NCBI GenBank assembly: GCA_009694085.1
Contig: SHVW01000017.1
Span: 1 to 34,663, forward strand
DNA: 34,663 nt
Reading direction: 5' to 3'
Source: Alphaproteobacteria bacterium
GTDB lineage: Bacteria > Pseudomonadota > Alphaproteobacteria > SHVW01
Shown here: positions 1 through 6,991 of the stretch, piece by piece
Layout of the letters: each line of letters starts with the position of its first letter
How positions within the stretch are numbered: the stretch's first letter is position 1
Made by a program: the position numbers and the translations under genes
The notes under the pieces: model-generated
The model's database searches: none
The model's input: only the letters and a program-made list of their open reading frames with translations
Told to the model about the DNA's origin: nothing

Positions 1-164
1 CGCAGGCTGAGGCGTTGCTCGCCGATCTCTCCCCGCTCGTGCGCGCCATGGCGGTGTGGGCACTCGGCGAACTATTGTCGGAATCTGAATTTGCCGCACT
101 CAAAGCGCGCCAATTACCGGGGGAGATCGATCCCGATGTTCGCGCTGAATGGCTCGGCTCATGA
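1..164 (+). CDS. queG: C-terminal end of epoxyqueuosine reductase QueG (5' end outside window)
   Basis: Only the last 53 codons are present, read from base 3 to the TGA at 162-164. The peptide holds a HEAT/PBS-like helix pair with SPLVRAMAVWALGELL, an acidic DPDVRAEW stretch and then the end. From memory this is the usual tail of alphaproteobacterial QueG, the cobalamin and Fe-S enzyme that reduces epoxyqueuosine to queuosine in tRNA wobble position 34. The catalytic and Fe-S parts lie upstream and cannot be checked, so another HEAT-repeat protein is possible. Its stop region overlaps the stop of the facing gene by six bases (TCATGA, 159-164), so the two genes are tightly convergent with no room for a terminator. 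Confidence 0.7.
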   Translation, partial: QAEALLADLSPLVRAMAVWALGELLSESEFAALKARQLPGEIDPDVRAEWLGS

Positions 165-1349
165 TTCGCACCAGCGCCGCCACATGCGGCGATAGGCTGC
201 TTCCAGAGCCAGCGCTCCACTCGCGCCGTCGCACAGCATCGATGCCGCCATGCGCTGGCGTAGGCTGCTGTGGAGCGCGCGGCGGAAATTGCGATCGTCG
301 GCGAGAGCTTTAGCCCGCGCGACATATTCATCGGCAGAAAACACGATGCCCTCGTCCAACCCGACCGCGCGGAGCAGGGCCAACCCATAGCGTCCGAGCA
401 GACGCCGGCCGACCAGGGTGATGACAGGCACGCCCATCCACATGGCCTCGCAAGTTGTGGTCACCCCGCCATAGGGTACGGTATCGAGGGCCACGTCGAT
501 TTCGTTGTAGATCAAGAGATGACCGAGCAGATCGGGCGTCCAGCCTCGCAACTCGACCCGCGCGGAGTCGATTCCCGCGGCTGTAAAGCGATCCATATAA
601 AGCCGGCGCGACGCTGGATCGCCGAATCCCTTGGCCTTAAGCAATAGGCGCGAGTCCGGCACCGCCGCAAGCACATGGGCCCACAACGCGATCGTTGCCG
701 AACTTACTTTTGAAAGATTATTGGCACTGCCGAACACGACGGGGCCGGGGGGACGATCAAGCACGACATCCGGTGCAGGAACCAGCGGCGCCCAGCGATA
801 GATGAGTGCCACTCGCTCAATCCGCTCGGCATAATTTTCATCTGCCTCGGGCGGGAGAATGTGGCTATCGGCCAGAAGATATTCGACGGTTTCGCCACCG
901 AGCGACATCATGGGCGGAAACATAACGCTGACCGGTGCCGGGCGTCGCGCCGCAGCCAACAGGCGCGAACTCTCGACAAAGCCGACCGTGTCGATCAGAA
1001 CGTCGATACCGTCCGCACGGATCAGCGCGGCCAATTCGGCATCGTCGAGCCCGCCCGTGCGTCGCCAGGTCGAACAGGCGCGATAACGCGCTGTGATCGG
1101 ATCCTCCTCCGGCTCGGGCAAGTCGGAATAGCAGAAAGCATCTACCGCCTCGGGATCGCGATTCTCCACGACGGGCAGAAAGGCATTGGACTGAGTATGG
1201 AACCCAAACAGCCGGCCGCCGACATAACCGATGCGCAAGCGACGATCGGGCGAACGATCATTGTCATGGGGCTTGGCCTCGCCACGCAAAGGCCCGGAAA
1301 ACCGGCTACTCCAGCGCTTGATTGCATCAAGCTCGCGCGCGGGTTCCAT
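159..1349 (-). CDS. O-GlcNAc-transferase-like (GT41/SPINDLY) catalytic part, separated from its TPR part by an in-frame TAG
   Basis: The 396-residue reading frame matches the C-terminal catalytic region of bacterial O-GlcNAc-transferase-like proteins. It has RLRIGYVGGRLFGFHTQSNAF at the start of the first Rossmann half, FGSANNLSKVS near the middle, and the nucleotide-sugar-binding end DVALDTVPYGGVTTTCEAMWMGVPVITLVG. The usual family protein carries N-terminal TPRs in the same chain. Here the TPRs lie directly upstream in the same frame (1389-1880), cut off by a TAG at 1389-1391. The ATG at 1349 has no visible Shine-Dalgarno sequence and sits inside what should be the linker helix, so I think this is the 3' part of a broken gene rather than a separate one. 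The first family motif normally contains HSxxxF; here it reads HTQSNAF. Role if expressed: sugar transfer to protein Ser/Thr or to surface structures; the substrate is unknown. Confidence 0.6.
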   Translation of the reverse strand: MEPARELDAIKRWSSRFSGPLRGEAKPHDNDRSPDRRLRIGYVGGRLFGFHTQSNAFLPVVENRDPEAVDAFCYSDLPEPEEDPITARYRACSTWRRTGGLDDAELAALIRADGIDVLIDTVGFVESSRLLAAARRPAPVSVMFPPMMSLGGETVEYLLADSHILPPEADENYAERIERVALIYRWAPLVPAPDVVLDRPPGPVVFGSANNLSKVSSATIALWAHVLAAVPDSRLLLKAKGFGDPASRRLYMDRFTAAGIDSARVELRGWTPDLLGHLLIYNEIDVALDTVPYGGVTTTCEAMWMGVPVITLVGRRLLGRYGLALLRAVGLDEGIVFSADEYVARAKALADDRNFRRALHSSLRQRMAASMLCDGASGALALEAAYRRMWRRWCES

Positions 1350-1388
1350 CGTGTCGATCAGGTTATGAGTTAGCAGATGGTTGCGCCA

Positions 1389-1880
1389 CTACAGGCCGGA
1401 GTCCGGTTTGAGTGCAGTGGCCAAGGCGAAGGCAATCATGGCCGTCTCAGCGTCGCCGCGCCGGAGGTGCAGGGCGCCAAGATCATTGTAGATTCTGGCC
1501 TCTCCCGGCCTGAGCGCTACCGCTTCGCAGAAGCTGCAGCACGCATCGTCGAGCCTGTTCAAATCCATCTGGCTGAGCCCGGAGAAGATCGCGGCCTCGG
1601 TATGGTCGGGCTTGTTGACGCGCGCGCGCCGAAACCAGTCGAGCGCCCCAGCCTTATCGTCCCGGCCGAAAGCAATGACGCCAATGAGATGACAGGCATT
1701 GACGTCGCCCGGATAGCGCGTCAGCAGGACTCGGTAGGGGGCTTCGGCCTCATCGAGACGGCCGGCGCGATGATGGGATACGCCGAGTTCGAGCAGTTGG
1801 CCGGGCGGCATCGTCGCCATCGACCGCTTGAGCGCCACGGCCTCTTCTTTCGCCTGGCGCCGCCGCTCCTACCGGCTCAT
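1389..1880 (-). pseudogene. TPR N-terminal part of the interrupted O-GlcNAc-transferase-like gene; two in-frame TAG codons
   Basis: From the GTG at 1838 the frame gives 149 residues with about four TPR units (for example LGVSHHRAGRLDEAEAPYR and YNDLGALHLRRGDAETAMIAF), ending at TAG 1391-1389. Fourteen sense codons later the same frame runs into the ATG at 1349 of the catalytic part, through WRNHLLTHNLID, which resembles the HSNLLLTLN linker of family members. Upstream, the same frame extends to an ATG at 1880 (codons M S R, then TAG at 1871-1869, then ERRRQAKEEA). MSR-x-ERRRQAK resembles the basic start common in these proteins. AGGGGAGG lies 21 b before that ATG. The simplest reading is one ancestral gene, 1880 to 159, with two nonsense codons and no frameshift. 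Both could come from CAG to TAG, but the ancestral residues are inferred. Confidence 0.65.
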
Positions 1881-1922
1881 GCCGGGATCACCGGTATGGC
1901 GTCCTCCCCTGGTGGAAACGGT

Positions 1923-3128
1923 TTATGCCGTGGCGCGCGCCTTGGCTTGCGGCTCCGCCGGTTTGGGATCGATCAAGAAATCGAGCGCCGCGGCGACACC
2001 GCCCTTCCGATAGGGCACGCCAGCCAACGCCAGTCCCATTTCGACCCCAGACAACGTACCCGCTAATGCGAGATCGTTAAAGTCGCCGAGATGGCCGATG
2101 CGGAACACCTTGCCCGCGACCTTGCCCAGACCCTGGCCGAGCGACATGTCGTAACGCTCCAAGATCGCTTGGCGTAGCGCATCCGCGCTGTGCCCGGCCG
2201 GCATGAGCACGGCTGTCAGGGAATGACTGTACTCGGCCGGATTGGCGCAGAGCAGATCGAGCCCCCAGGTCCGGACCGCACGCCGGGTCGCCTCGCCATG
2301 CCGGATATGGCGGGCGAACACGTTGTCCAACCCCTCCTCCATCAGCATGGCGATCGCTTCGCTTAGGCCGTAAAGCAGATTGGTCGCGGGCGTATAGGGG
2401 AAGAAGCCGTTCTTGTTGGCCGTCAGCATGGGCTGCCAATCCCAGTAAGAGCGCGGCGACTTTGCCGATTTGCCCGCCGCCAGCGCCTTGGCCGAAATGG
2501 CGTTGAAACAGAGGCCGGGCGGCAACATGAGGCCCTTTTGCGAACCCGCGACCGTCACGTCCACGCCCCACTCGTCGTGCCGGTAATCGATCGACGCCAG
2601 CGAGGAAATGGTATCGACCATGAAAAGCGCGGGATGGCCCGTGCGGTCGATCGCCTGCCGCACCGCACCGACCTGGCTGGTGACGCCGGTCGACGTCTCG
2701 TTATGGACGACGCACACGGCTTTGATCTCGCGACCGCGATCTTCGGCCAGCTTCGCTTCGATGGCACCCGTATCGGCGCCACGTCGCCAATCGCCCGGGA
2801 TCAAGTCCACCACCAGGCCCAAGCGCTGCGCCAGCTCGCGCCAGAGGGCAGCGAAATGGCCTGTTTCGCACATCAGCACCCGGTCGCCCGGCGACAGCGT
2901 GTTGACCAGGGCGGCTTCCCACGCCCCGGTACCGGAGGCGGGAAAGATGACGACGTCGGCGGCGGTCTTGAAGATCGGCTTCAACCCGGCCAGCACCGAC
3001 TTGCCCAGAGCAGCGAAATCAGGGCCGCGGTGGTCGATGGTCGGGCGGTCGATGGCGCGCAGAACGCGGTCGGGCACGTTGGTCGGCCCCGGTATCTGCA
3101 AGAAATGGCGGCCAGCACGATAAGCCAT
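1923..3128 (-). CDS. sgaA: Serine-glyoxylate aminotransferase (class V, PLP)
   Basis: The 401-residue class V aminotransferase moves the amino group of L-serine to glyoxylate, giving hydroxypyruvate and glycine in the cytoplasm. It is a step of the serine cycle and of photorespiration-like glycolate handling. Visible marks are the N-terminal QIPGPTNVP, ASGTGAWEAALVNTLSPGD, VHNETSTGV, VDTISSLASIDYRHDEWGVD, and SQKGLMLPPGL with the PLP lysine at about residue 198. The length and motifs fit SgaA closely; alanine-glyoxylate aminotransferase is the nearest alternative. The start is placed at ATG 3128, not the in-frame upstream ATG at 3161, because GAGG lies just before 3128 and family proteins begin near MAYRxGRHFLQIPGPT. 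It is divergent from the dehydrogenase gene at 3311 across a 182 b region holding two palindromes, which suggests shared control. Pairing with a 2-hydroxyacid dehydrogenase suggests glyoxylate or hydroxypyruvate traffic rather than a full serine cycle, no other gene of which is here. Confidence 0.88.
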   Translation of the reverse strand: MAYRAGRHFLQIPGPTNVPDRVLRAIDRPTIDHRGPDFAALGKSVLAGLKPIFKTAADVVIFPASGTGAWEAALVNTLSPGDRVLMCETGHFAALWRELAQRLGLVVDLIPGDWRRGADTGAIEAKLAEDRGREIKAVCVVHNETSTGVTSQVGAVRQAIDRTGHPALFMVDTISSLASIDYRHDEWGVDVTVAGSQKGLMLPPGLCFNAISAKALAAGKSAKSPRSYWDWQPMLTANKNGFFPYTPATNLLYGLSEAIAMLMEEGLDNVFARHIRHGEATRRAVRTWGLDLLCANPAEYSHSLTAVLMPAGHSADALRQAILERYDMSLGQGLGKVAGKVFRIGHLGDFNDLALAGTLSGVEMGLALAGVPYRKGGVAAALDFLIDPKPAEPQAKARATA

Positions 3129-3152
3129 GTGCAGATCCTCAATTCCAAAGTC

Positions 3153-3187
3153 AAATTGCATTATGCATGCAATTTAGATTCCAGCAA
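3153..3187 (-). promoter_or_regulatory. Putative sgaA promoter with overlapping inverted-repeat operator
   Basis: A 9-base inverted repeat, AAATTGCAT (3153-3161) and ATGCAATTT (3167-3175), is separated by 5 b; the core TGCATGCA is at 3164-3171. Read on the minus strand, a candidate -35 TTGCTG (3187-3182) and -10 CATAAT (3165-3160) stand 16 b apart, so the palindrome covers the -10 and the spacer. That is the placement expected for a repressor. The core TGCATGCAAT recurs at 3267-3276. The likely binder is the GntR protein encoded at 6262; this is inference. Confidence 0.5.
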
Positions 3188-3258
3188 CACGAATCCAGAA
3201 TCCATAAAACAAATACTTTACAAATAGATAAACTAGAGTTTCGGAAAGAGGCTCGAGT

Positions 3259-3286
3259 TTGATTTTTGCATGCAATCTGCTAAGCT
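3259..3286 (+). promoter_or_regulatory. Putative dehydrogenase-gntR promoter with TTGCATGCAA operator in the spacer
   Basis: The 10-base perfect palindrome TTGCATGCAA lies at 3266-3275. It sits between a candidate -35 TTGATT (3259-3264) and -10 TAAGCT (3281-3286) with a 16 b spacer, about 25 b before the start codon of the dehydrogenase gene. The same core occurs 103 b away in the opposing sgaA promoter, so one dimeric regulator could control both directions. The promoter boxes are only moderate matches; the repeated palindrome is the firmer observation. Confidence 0.5.
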
Positions 3287-3310
3287 GGTACGAAGCATGG
3301 AATCGAAATC

Positions 3311-6265
3311 ATGACTATTACGTCAGAGCGCCCGCGCCCATCGGTCCGCGCCGGCAACGAGGCCCTGGCCCGTCGCCTGCGGCGTGAGTTGGAGGGAGAG
3401 GTGCGGTTCGACGCCTTCTCCCGCGGCCTCTATTCGACAGATGCCTCGATCTACCAAATCGAGCCGGTCGGCGTGGTCATGCCGCGCTCGAAGCAGGACA
3501 TCGTCAGTGCCATCACCATTGCGCGCGAGGCCGGCGTGCCCGTGCTGCCGCGCGGCGCCGGCACATCCCAATGTGGTCAGGCCGTGGGCGCGGCGCTCGT
3601 CGTCGATGTCAGCCGGCATCTCAATCGCGTGATCGCGTTGGATGCGACGGCGCGACAGGTAACGGTCGAACCCGGCATCGTGTTGGATCAGCTGAACAAA
3701 CAACTCCGGCCTCACGGCCTGTTCTTTCCGGTCGATGTCTCGCCGTCAAACCGCGCCACCATCGGCGGCATGACCGGCAATAATTCCTGCGGCGCCCGCT
3801 CGATCCGCTACGGCAACATGATCCACAACGTTCACGCCATCGACGCCGTGCTGGCCGACGGTTCGGCGCTCCATTTCGGACCTGTGCCGCACAACCTGGC
3901 AGAGGTCGCTGCCGAACCGCGCGCCGCCGATCTCGTCCAACGCCTGCGCGCGTTGGGCGCCGCCGAAGCGGCCGAAATTGCCGCGCGCTTCCCCAAGCTG
4001 CTGCGCCGCGTCGGCGGCTATAACATCGACACGCTCACGCCAGAGCACATCGCGCGCCACGGCCACAACATGGCGCACCTGCTCGTGGGCTCGGAGGGCA
4101 CGCTAGCCTTCTCGACGGCCGTTACCCTCAACCTCCAACCCATTCCACCGCATAAGACCTTGGGCGTCTGCCATTTCCCCAATTTCTACAAGGCGATGGC
4201 GGCAACTCAGCATATCGTCAAGCTCGGCCCGGCGGCGGTCGAGCTGGTCGACCGCACCATGATCGAACTGGCCCGCGCCATCGACATGTTCCGTCCGAGC
4301 GTGGAACGCTTCGTGCGCGGCGAACCCGACGCTATTCTACTTGTCGAGTTCGCTGGCGAGGATTGCGACGAGCAGATCGCCCGGCTGCGTCAACTGGTCG
4401 AGCTAATGGGCGATCTGGGCTTTCCCGACAGCGTTGTCGAAGCGACCGATCCGGCCTTCCAGCGCGCGGTCTGGGAGGTGCGCGCCTCCGGCCTCAACAT
4501 CATGATGTCCATGAAGGGCGAGGGCAAACCGGTCTCGTTCATCGAGGATTGCGCGGTGCCGCTGGAGGATCTGGCGGACTATACGGCGCGGCTCGACGAG
4601 CTGTTCCGCCGCCACGGCACCACCGGCACCTGGTACGCCCACGCCTCCGTCGGTTGCTTGCATGTGCGTCCCATCCTCAACCTCAAACTCGAAGTTGACG
4701 CGCGCAAGATGCGCGAGATCGCCGAGGCCGCTTTCGCCATTGTGCGCGAGTACAAGGGCTCCCATTCCGGCGAGCACGGCGACGGCCTCGTACGCTCGGA
4801 ATTCCACGAACCCATGTTCGGCCGGCGCATCGTAAAGGCGTTCGAGCAGGTCAAAGACACCATCGACCCGACCGGCCTGTTCAATCCTGGCAAGATCGTG
4901 CGGCCCTCGCGCATGGATGACCGCAGCTTGTTCCGTTACAAACCCGGCTATGCTGCGGAGCCGCGCGACTGGGCCTTCGATTGGAGCGCCTGGGGCGGGT
5001 TCTCCGCCGCCGTCGAGATGTGCAACAACAACGGCACCTGCCGTAAGTCCGATCCCGGCGTCATGTGTCCCTCTTACCGGGTGACCGGCGACGAGCGCGA
5101 CGTCACGCGCGGGCGCGCCAACGCTTTACGCTTGGCCATTACCGGTCAGCTCGGACCCGATGCCCTGACCGGCGACGACATGGCCGCCACGATGGATCTC
5201 TGCGTCGGCTGCAAGGGTTGCAAACGCGAATGTCCGACCGGCGTCGACATGGCACGCATGAAGATCGAGGTGCTGGCTCAGCGTCGGCGCCGCCACGGTC
5301 TCGGCGCCCGCGACCGGCTGGTCGCCTATTTGCCGCGCTATGCGCCCTGGGCCTCGCGGCTAGCGCCGCTTGCCAATCTGCGCGATCGGCTGCCCGGCCT
5401 TGCCGGGCTGAGCGAAACCCTGCTGGGCCTGAGCGCACGGCGCACCCTACCGCGTTGGCACGATAAACCCTTCCTTTCGAGCGATGTGCCGACGCCCACC
5501 GGTGCAGGGCGGGAGGTGGTGCTGTTCGCCGACACCTTCAACACCTGGTTCGAGCCCGAGAATCTGCGCGCCGCCCTGGTGGTTCTGGTGGCCGGCGGCT
5601 ACCGTGTTCATCTGGCCCGCGCAGCCGATGGCAGCGCAAGGCCGCTCTGCTGCGGCCGAACTTTCCTTGCTACTGGCTTAGCCAAAGAGGCCAAGGCCGA
5701 AGCTCGGCGCCTGATCGATGGGCTCGGTGTCCATATCCAGCGCGGCTTGCCCGTGATCGGGCTGGAGCCCTCGTGCCTGTTCACGCTGCGCGATGAAATT
5801 CCCGCTCTGCTGCCCGGCGCGGAAACGAGGGCGCTGGCGGCGAGCGCCGTTTTGTTCGAGGAATTCTTGGCGGCCGAAAGCAAAGCCGGGCGGCTCCGCT
5901 TGCCGCTCCAGCGGCTGCCGGAGAAACAAGCATTGGTCCACGGCCATTGCCATCAGAAAGCCTTTGGCGCCATGCCGGCCGTGCTAGCAGCACTCAAGCT
6001 CGTGCCGAATCTGGCCGTTGAGACTATCGAATCCAGTTGCTGCGGCATGGCCGGCGCATTCGGCTATGAGGCCGATCACCATGACATCTCTATGCAAATG
6101 GCCGAGTTGAGCCTGTTGCCCGCTATCCGCACCGCCGGCGCCGATACGCTGCTCGTAGCCGACGGAACGAGCTGCCGCCATCAGATCGCGGATGGAGCCC
6201 AGCGGCAGGCTGTTCACGTCGCTCAGGTGCTCGCGCGCGCGCTTCAACCGGGGGCGGCGGCGTGA
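3311..6265 (+). CDS. FAD- and Fe-S-containing D-2-hydroxyacid dehydrogenase (YdiJ/GlcD-GlcF fusion type)
   Basis: The 984-residue protein joins a VAO-type FAD domain to a GlcF-like Fe-S domain. Residues of about 20-250 bind FAD (PRGAGTSQCGQAVG, GGMTGNNSCGARSIRYG). Residues of about 270-540 form the FAD-oxidase C-terminal domain with the metal-site motifs HASVGCLHVRP and SGEHGDG. A ferredoxin-like part follows, with Cys 571, 577 and 586 and then C631-x2-C634-x2-C637-x3-C641-P. Two cysteine-rich CCG segments end the protein (PLCCGRTF near 778 and SCCGMAGAFG near 910, with HGHCHQKA between). E. coli YdiJ, of similar length, oxidises D-2-hydroxyglutarate; glycolate or D-lactate oxidases share the parts, so the substrate is open. 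Electrons probably go to the quinone pool or another carrier. The next gene starts inside this stop codon (GTGA), and sgaA lies divergently, which hints at glycolate or D-glycerate-like substrates. Confidence 0.85.
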   Translation: MTITSERPRPSVRAGNEALARRLRRELEGEVRFDAFSRGLYSTDASIYQIEPVGVVMPRSKQDIVSAITIAREAGVPVLPRGAGTSQCGQAVGAALVVDVSRHLNRVIALDATARQVTVEPGIVLDQLNKQLRPHGLFFPVDVSPSNRATIGGMTGNNSCGARSIRYGNMIHNVHAIDAVLADGSALHFGPVPHNLAEVAAEPRAADLVQRLRALGAAEAAEIAARFPKLLRRVGGYNIDTLTPEHIARHGHNMAHLLVGSEGTLAFSTAVTLNLQPIPPHKTLGVCHFPNFYKAMAATQHIVKLGPAAVELVDRTMIELARAIDMFRPSVERFVRGEPDAILLVEFAGEDCDEQIARLRQLVELMGDLGFPDSVVEATDPAFQRAVWEVRASGLNIMMSMKGEGKPVSFIEDCAVPLEDLADYTARLDELFRRHGTTGTWYAHASVGCLHVRPILNLKLEVDARKMREIAEAAFAIVREYKGSHSGEHGDGLVRSEFHEPMFGRRIVKAFEQVKDTIDPTGLFNPGKIVRPSRMDDRSLFRYKPGYAAEPRDWAFDWSAWGGFSAAVEMCNNNGTCRKSDPGVMCPSYRVTGDERDVTRGRANALRLAITGQLGPDALTGDDMAATMDLCVGCKGCKRECPTGVDMARMKIEVLAQRRRRHGLGARDRLVAYLPRYAPWASRLAPLANLRDRLPGLAGLSETLLGLSARRTLPRWHDKPFLSSDVPTPTGAGREVVLFADTFNTWFEPENLRAALVVLVAGGYRVHLARAADGSARPLCCGRTFLATGLAKEAKAEARRLIDGLGVHIQRGLPVIGLEPSCLFTLRDEIPALLPGAETRALAASAVLFEEFLAAESKAGRLRLPLQRLPEKQALVHGHCHQKAFGAMPAVLAALKLVPNLAVETIESSCCGMAGAFGYEADHHDISMQMAELSLLPAIRTAGADTLLVADGTSCRHQIADGAQRQAVHVAQVLARALQPGAAA

Positions 6266-6969
6266 GCGATTCGCTTGTCATCGATGGCACCGACGAGGCA
6301 CACCAACCCATCAGGCGCGCTAGCCTGCACGACACGGTCGTCGATCGCCTGCGCGATCTGATCGTGGAAGGCGCTCTGGCGCCGGGTGCGCGCGTGCCCG
6401 AACGCGAGTTGACCCTGAGGTTTGGCGTATCGCGCACGCCGCTGCGCGAGGCGCTTAAGGTGCTGGCCTCGGAAGGGCTGGTGGAGTTGCTCCCCAATCG
6501 CGGCGCGCGCGTGGCCGAGATCACGGCGCGCGATGTCGAGGACATGTTCGAGGTCATGGGTGCGCTTGAGGGATTGTCGGGCGAACTCGCATGTCAACGC
6601 ATCGGCGACGACGAGATCGCGGCGATCCGCGCACTGCATTACGAAATGCTGGCGCATCACGCGCGAGGCAACCTGCCCGCCTATTTCCGGGCCAACCAGG
6701 CAATCCACGAAGCGATCTTGGCTGCGGCGCACAATAGTGCGCTGACCCAGTCTTACCAGACGCTGGCCGGCCGCATCCGCCGGGCGCGCTATCGCGCCAA
6801 TCTCTCGCCCGAGCGCTGGGCCGAGGCGGTGGCGGAACACGAACGTATTCTTGACGCGCTGGCCAAACGCCAGGGCACGACGCTGGCCTGGCTACTGCGC
6901 CAACATCTCAAGAACAAGTGCGAGGTGGTCAAGGCGGCACTTGCCAATGAAACGCCCGGATCAATCTGA
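6262..6969 (+). CDS. GntR-family regulator, FadR/FCD type
   Basis: The 235-residue protein has an N-terminal winged helix of GntR type (residues about 20-85: DRLRDLIVEGALAPGARVPE, LTLRFGVSRTPLREALKVL, GLVELLPNRGARVAE) and an all-helical FCD effector domain (about 95-225). Candidate metal or ligand histidines are in NQAIHEAI, EHERIL and LRQHL. Its GTG start overlaps the TGA of the dehydrogenase gene (GTGA at 6262-6265), so it is made with that enzyme. Such linkage usually means a repressor released by the pathway substrate. TTGCATGCAA-type palindromes in the 3129-3310 region are natural operator candidates, and this is the only regulator gene in the window. FCD ligands are typically small organic acids, fitting a 2-hydroxyacid. 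A 7 bp GC hairpin surrounds its stop codon. Confidence 0.9.
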   Translation: MSDSLVIDGTDEAHQPIRRASLHDTVVDRLRDLIVEGALAPGARVPERELTLRFGVSRTPLREALKVLASEGLVELLPNRGARVAEITARDVEDMFEVMGALEGLSGELACQRIGDDEIAAIRALHYEMLAHHARGNLPAYFRANQAIHEAILAAAHNSALTQSYQTLAGRIRRARYRANLSPERWAEAVAEHERILDALAKRQGTTLAWLLRQHLKNKCEVVKAALANETPGSI

Positions 6970-6977
6970 CCCGGGCG
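6953..6977. terminator. Possible bidirectional terminator hairpin at a convergent gene end
   Basis: CGCCCGG (6953-6959) and CCGGGCG (6971-6977) form a 7 bp stem with an 11-base loop containing the gntR stop codon. The pump gene ends at 6992 on the other strand. No run of T follows on either strand, so intrinsic termination is uncertain. Confidence 0.35.
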
Positions 6978-6991
6978 CGTAGCTCCTCGCT

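Noticed and set aside
159-1880. General reassignment of TAG to a sense codon in this genome
   Set aside because: The amidase, Fsr-like, PotC-like, HisP-like and small Tat genes all end at TAG where their families end, and reading through the amidase TAG gives only a short meaningless tail.
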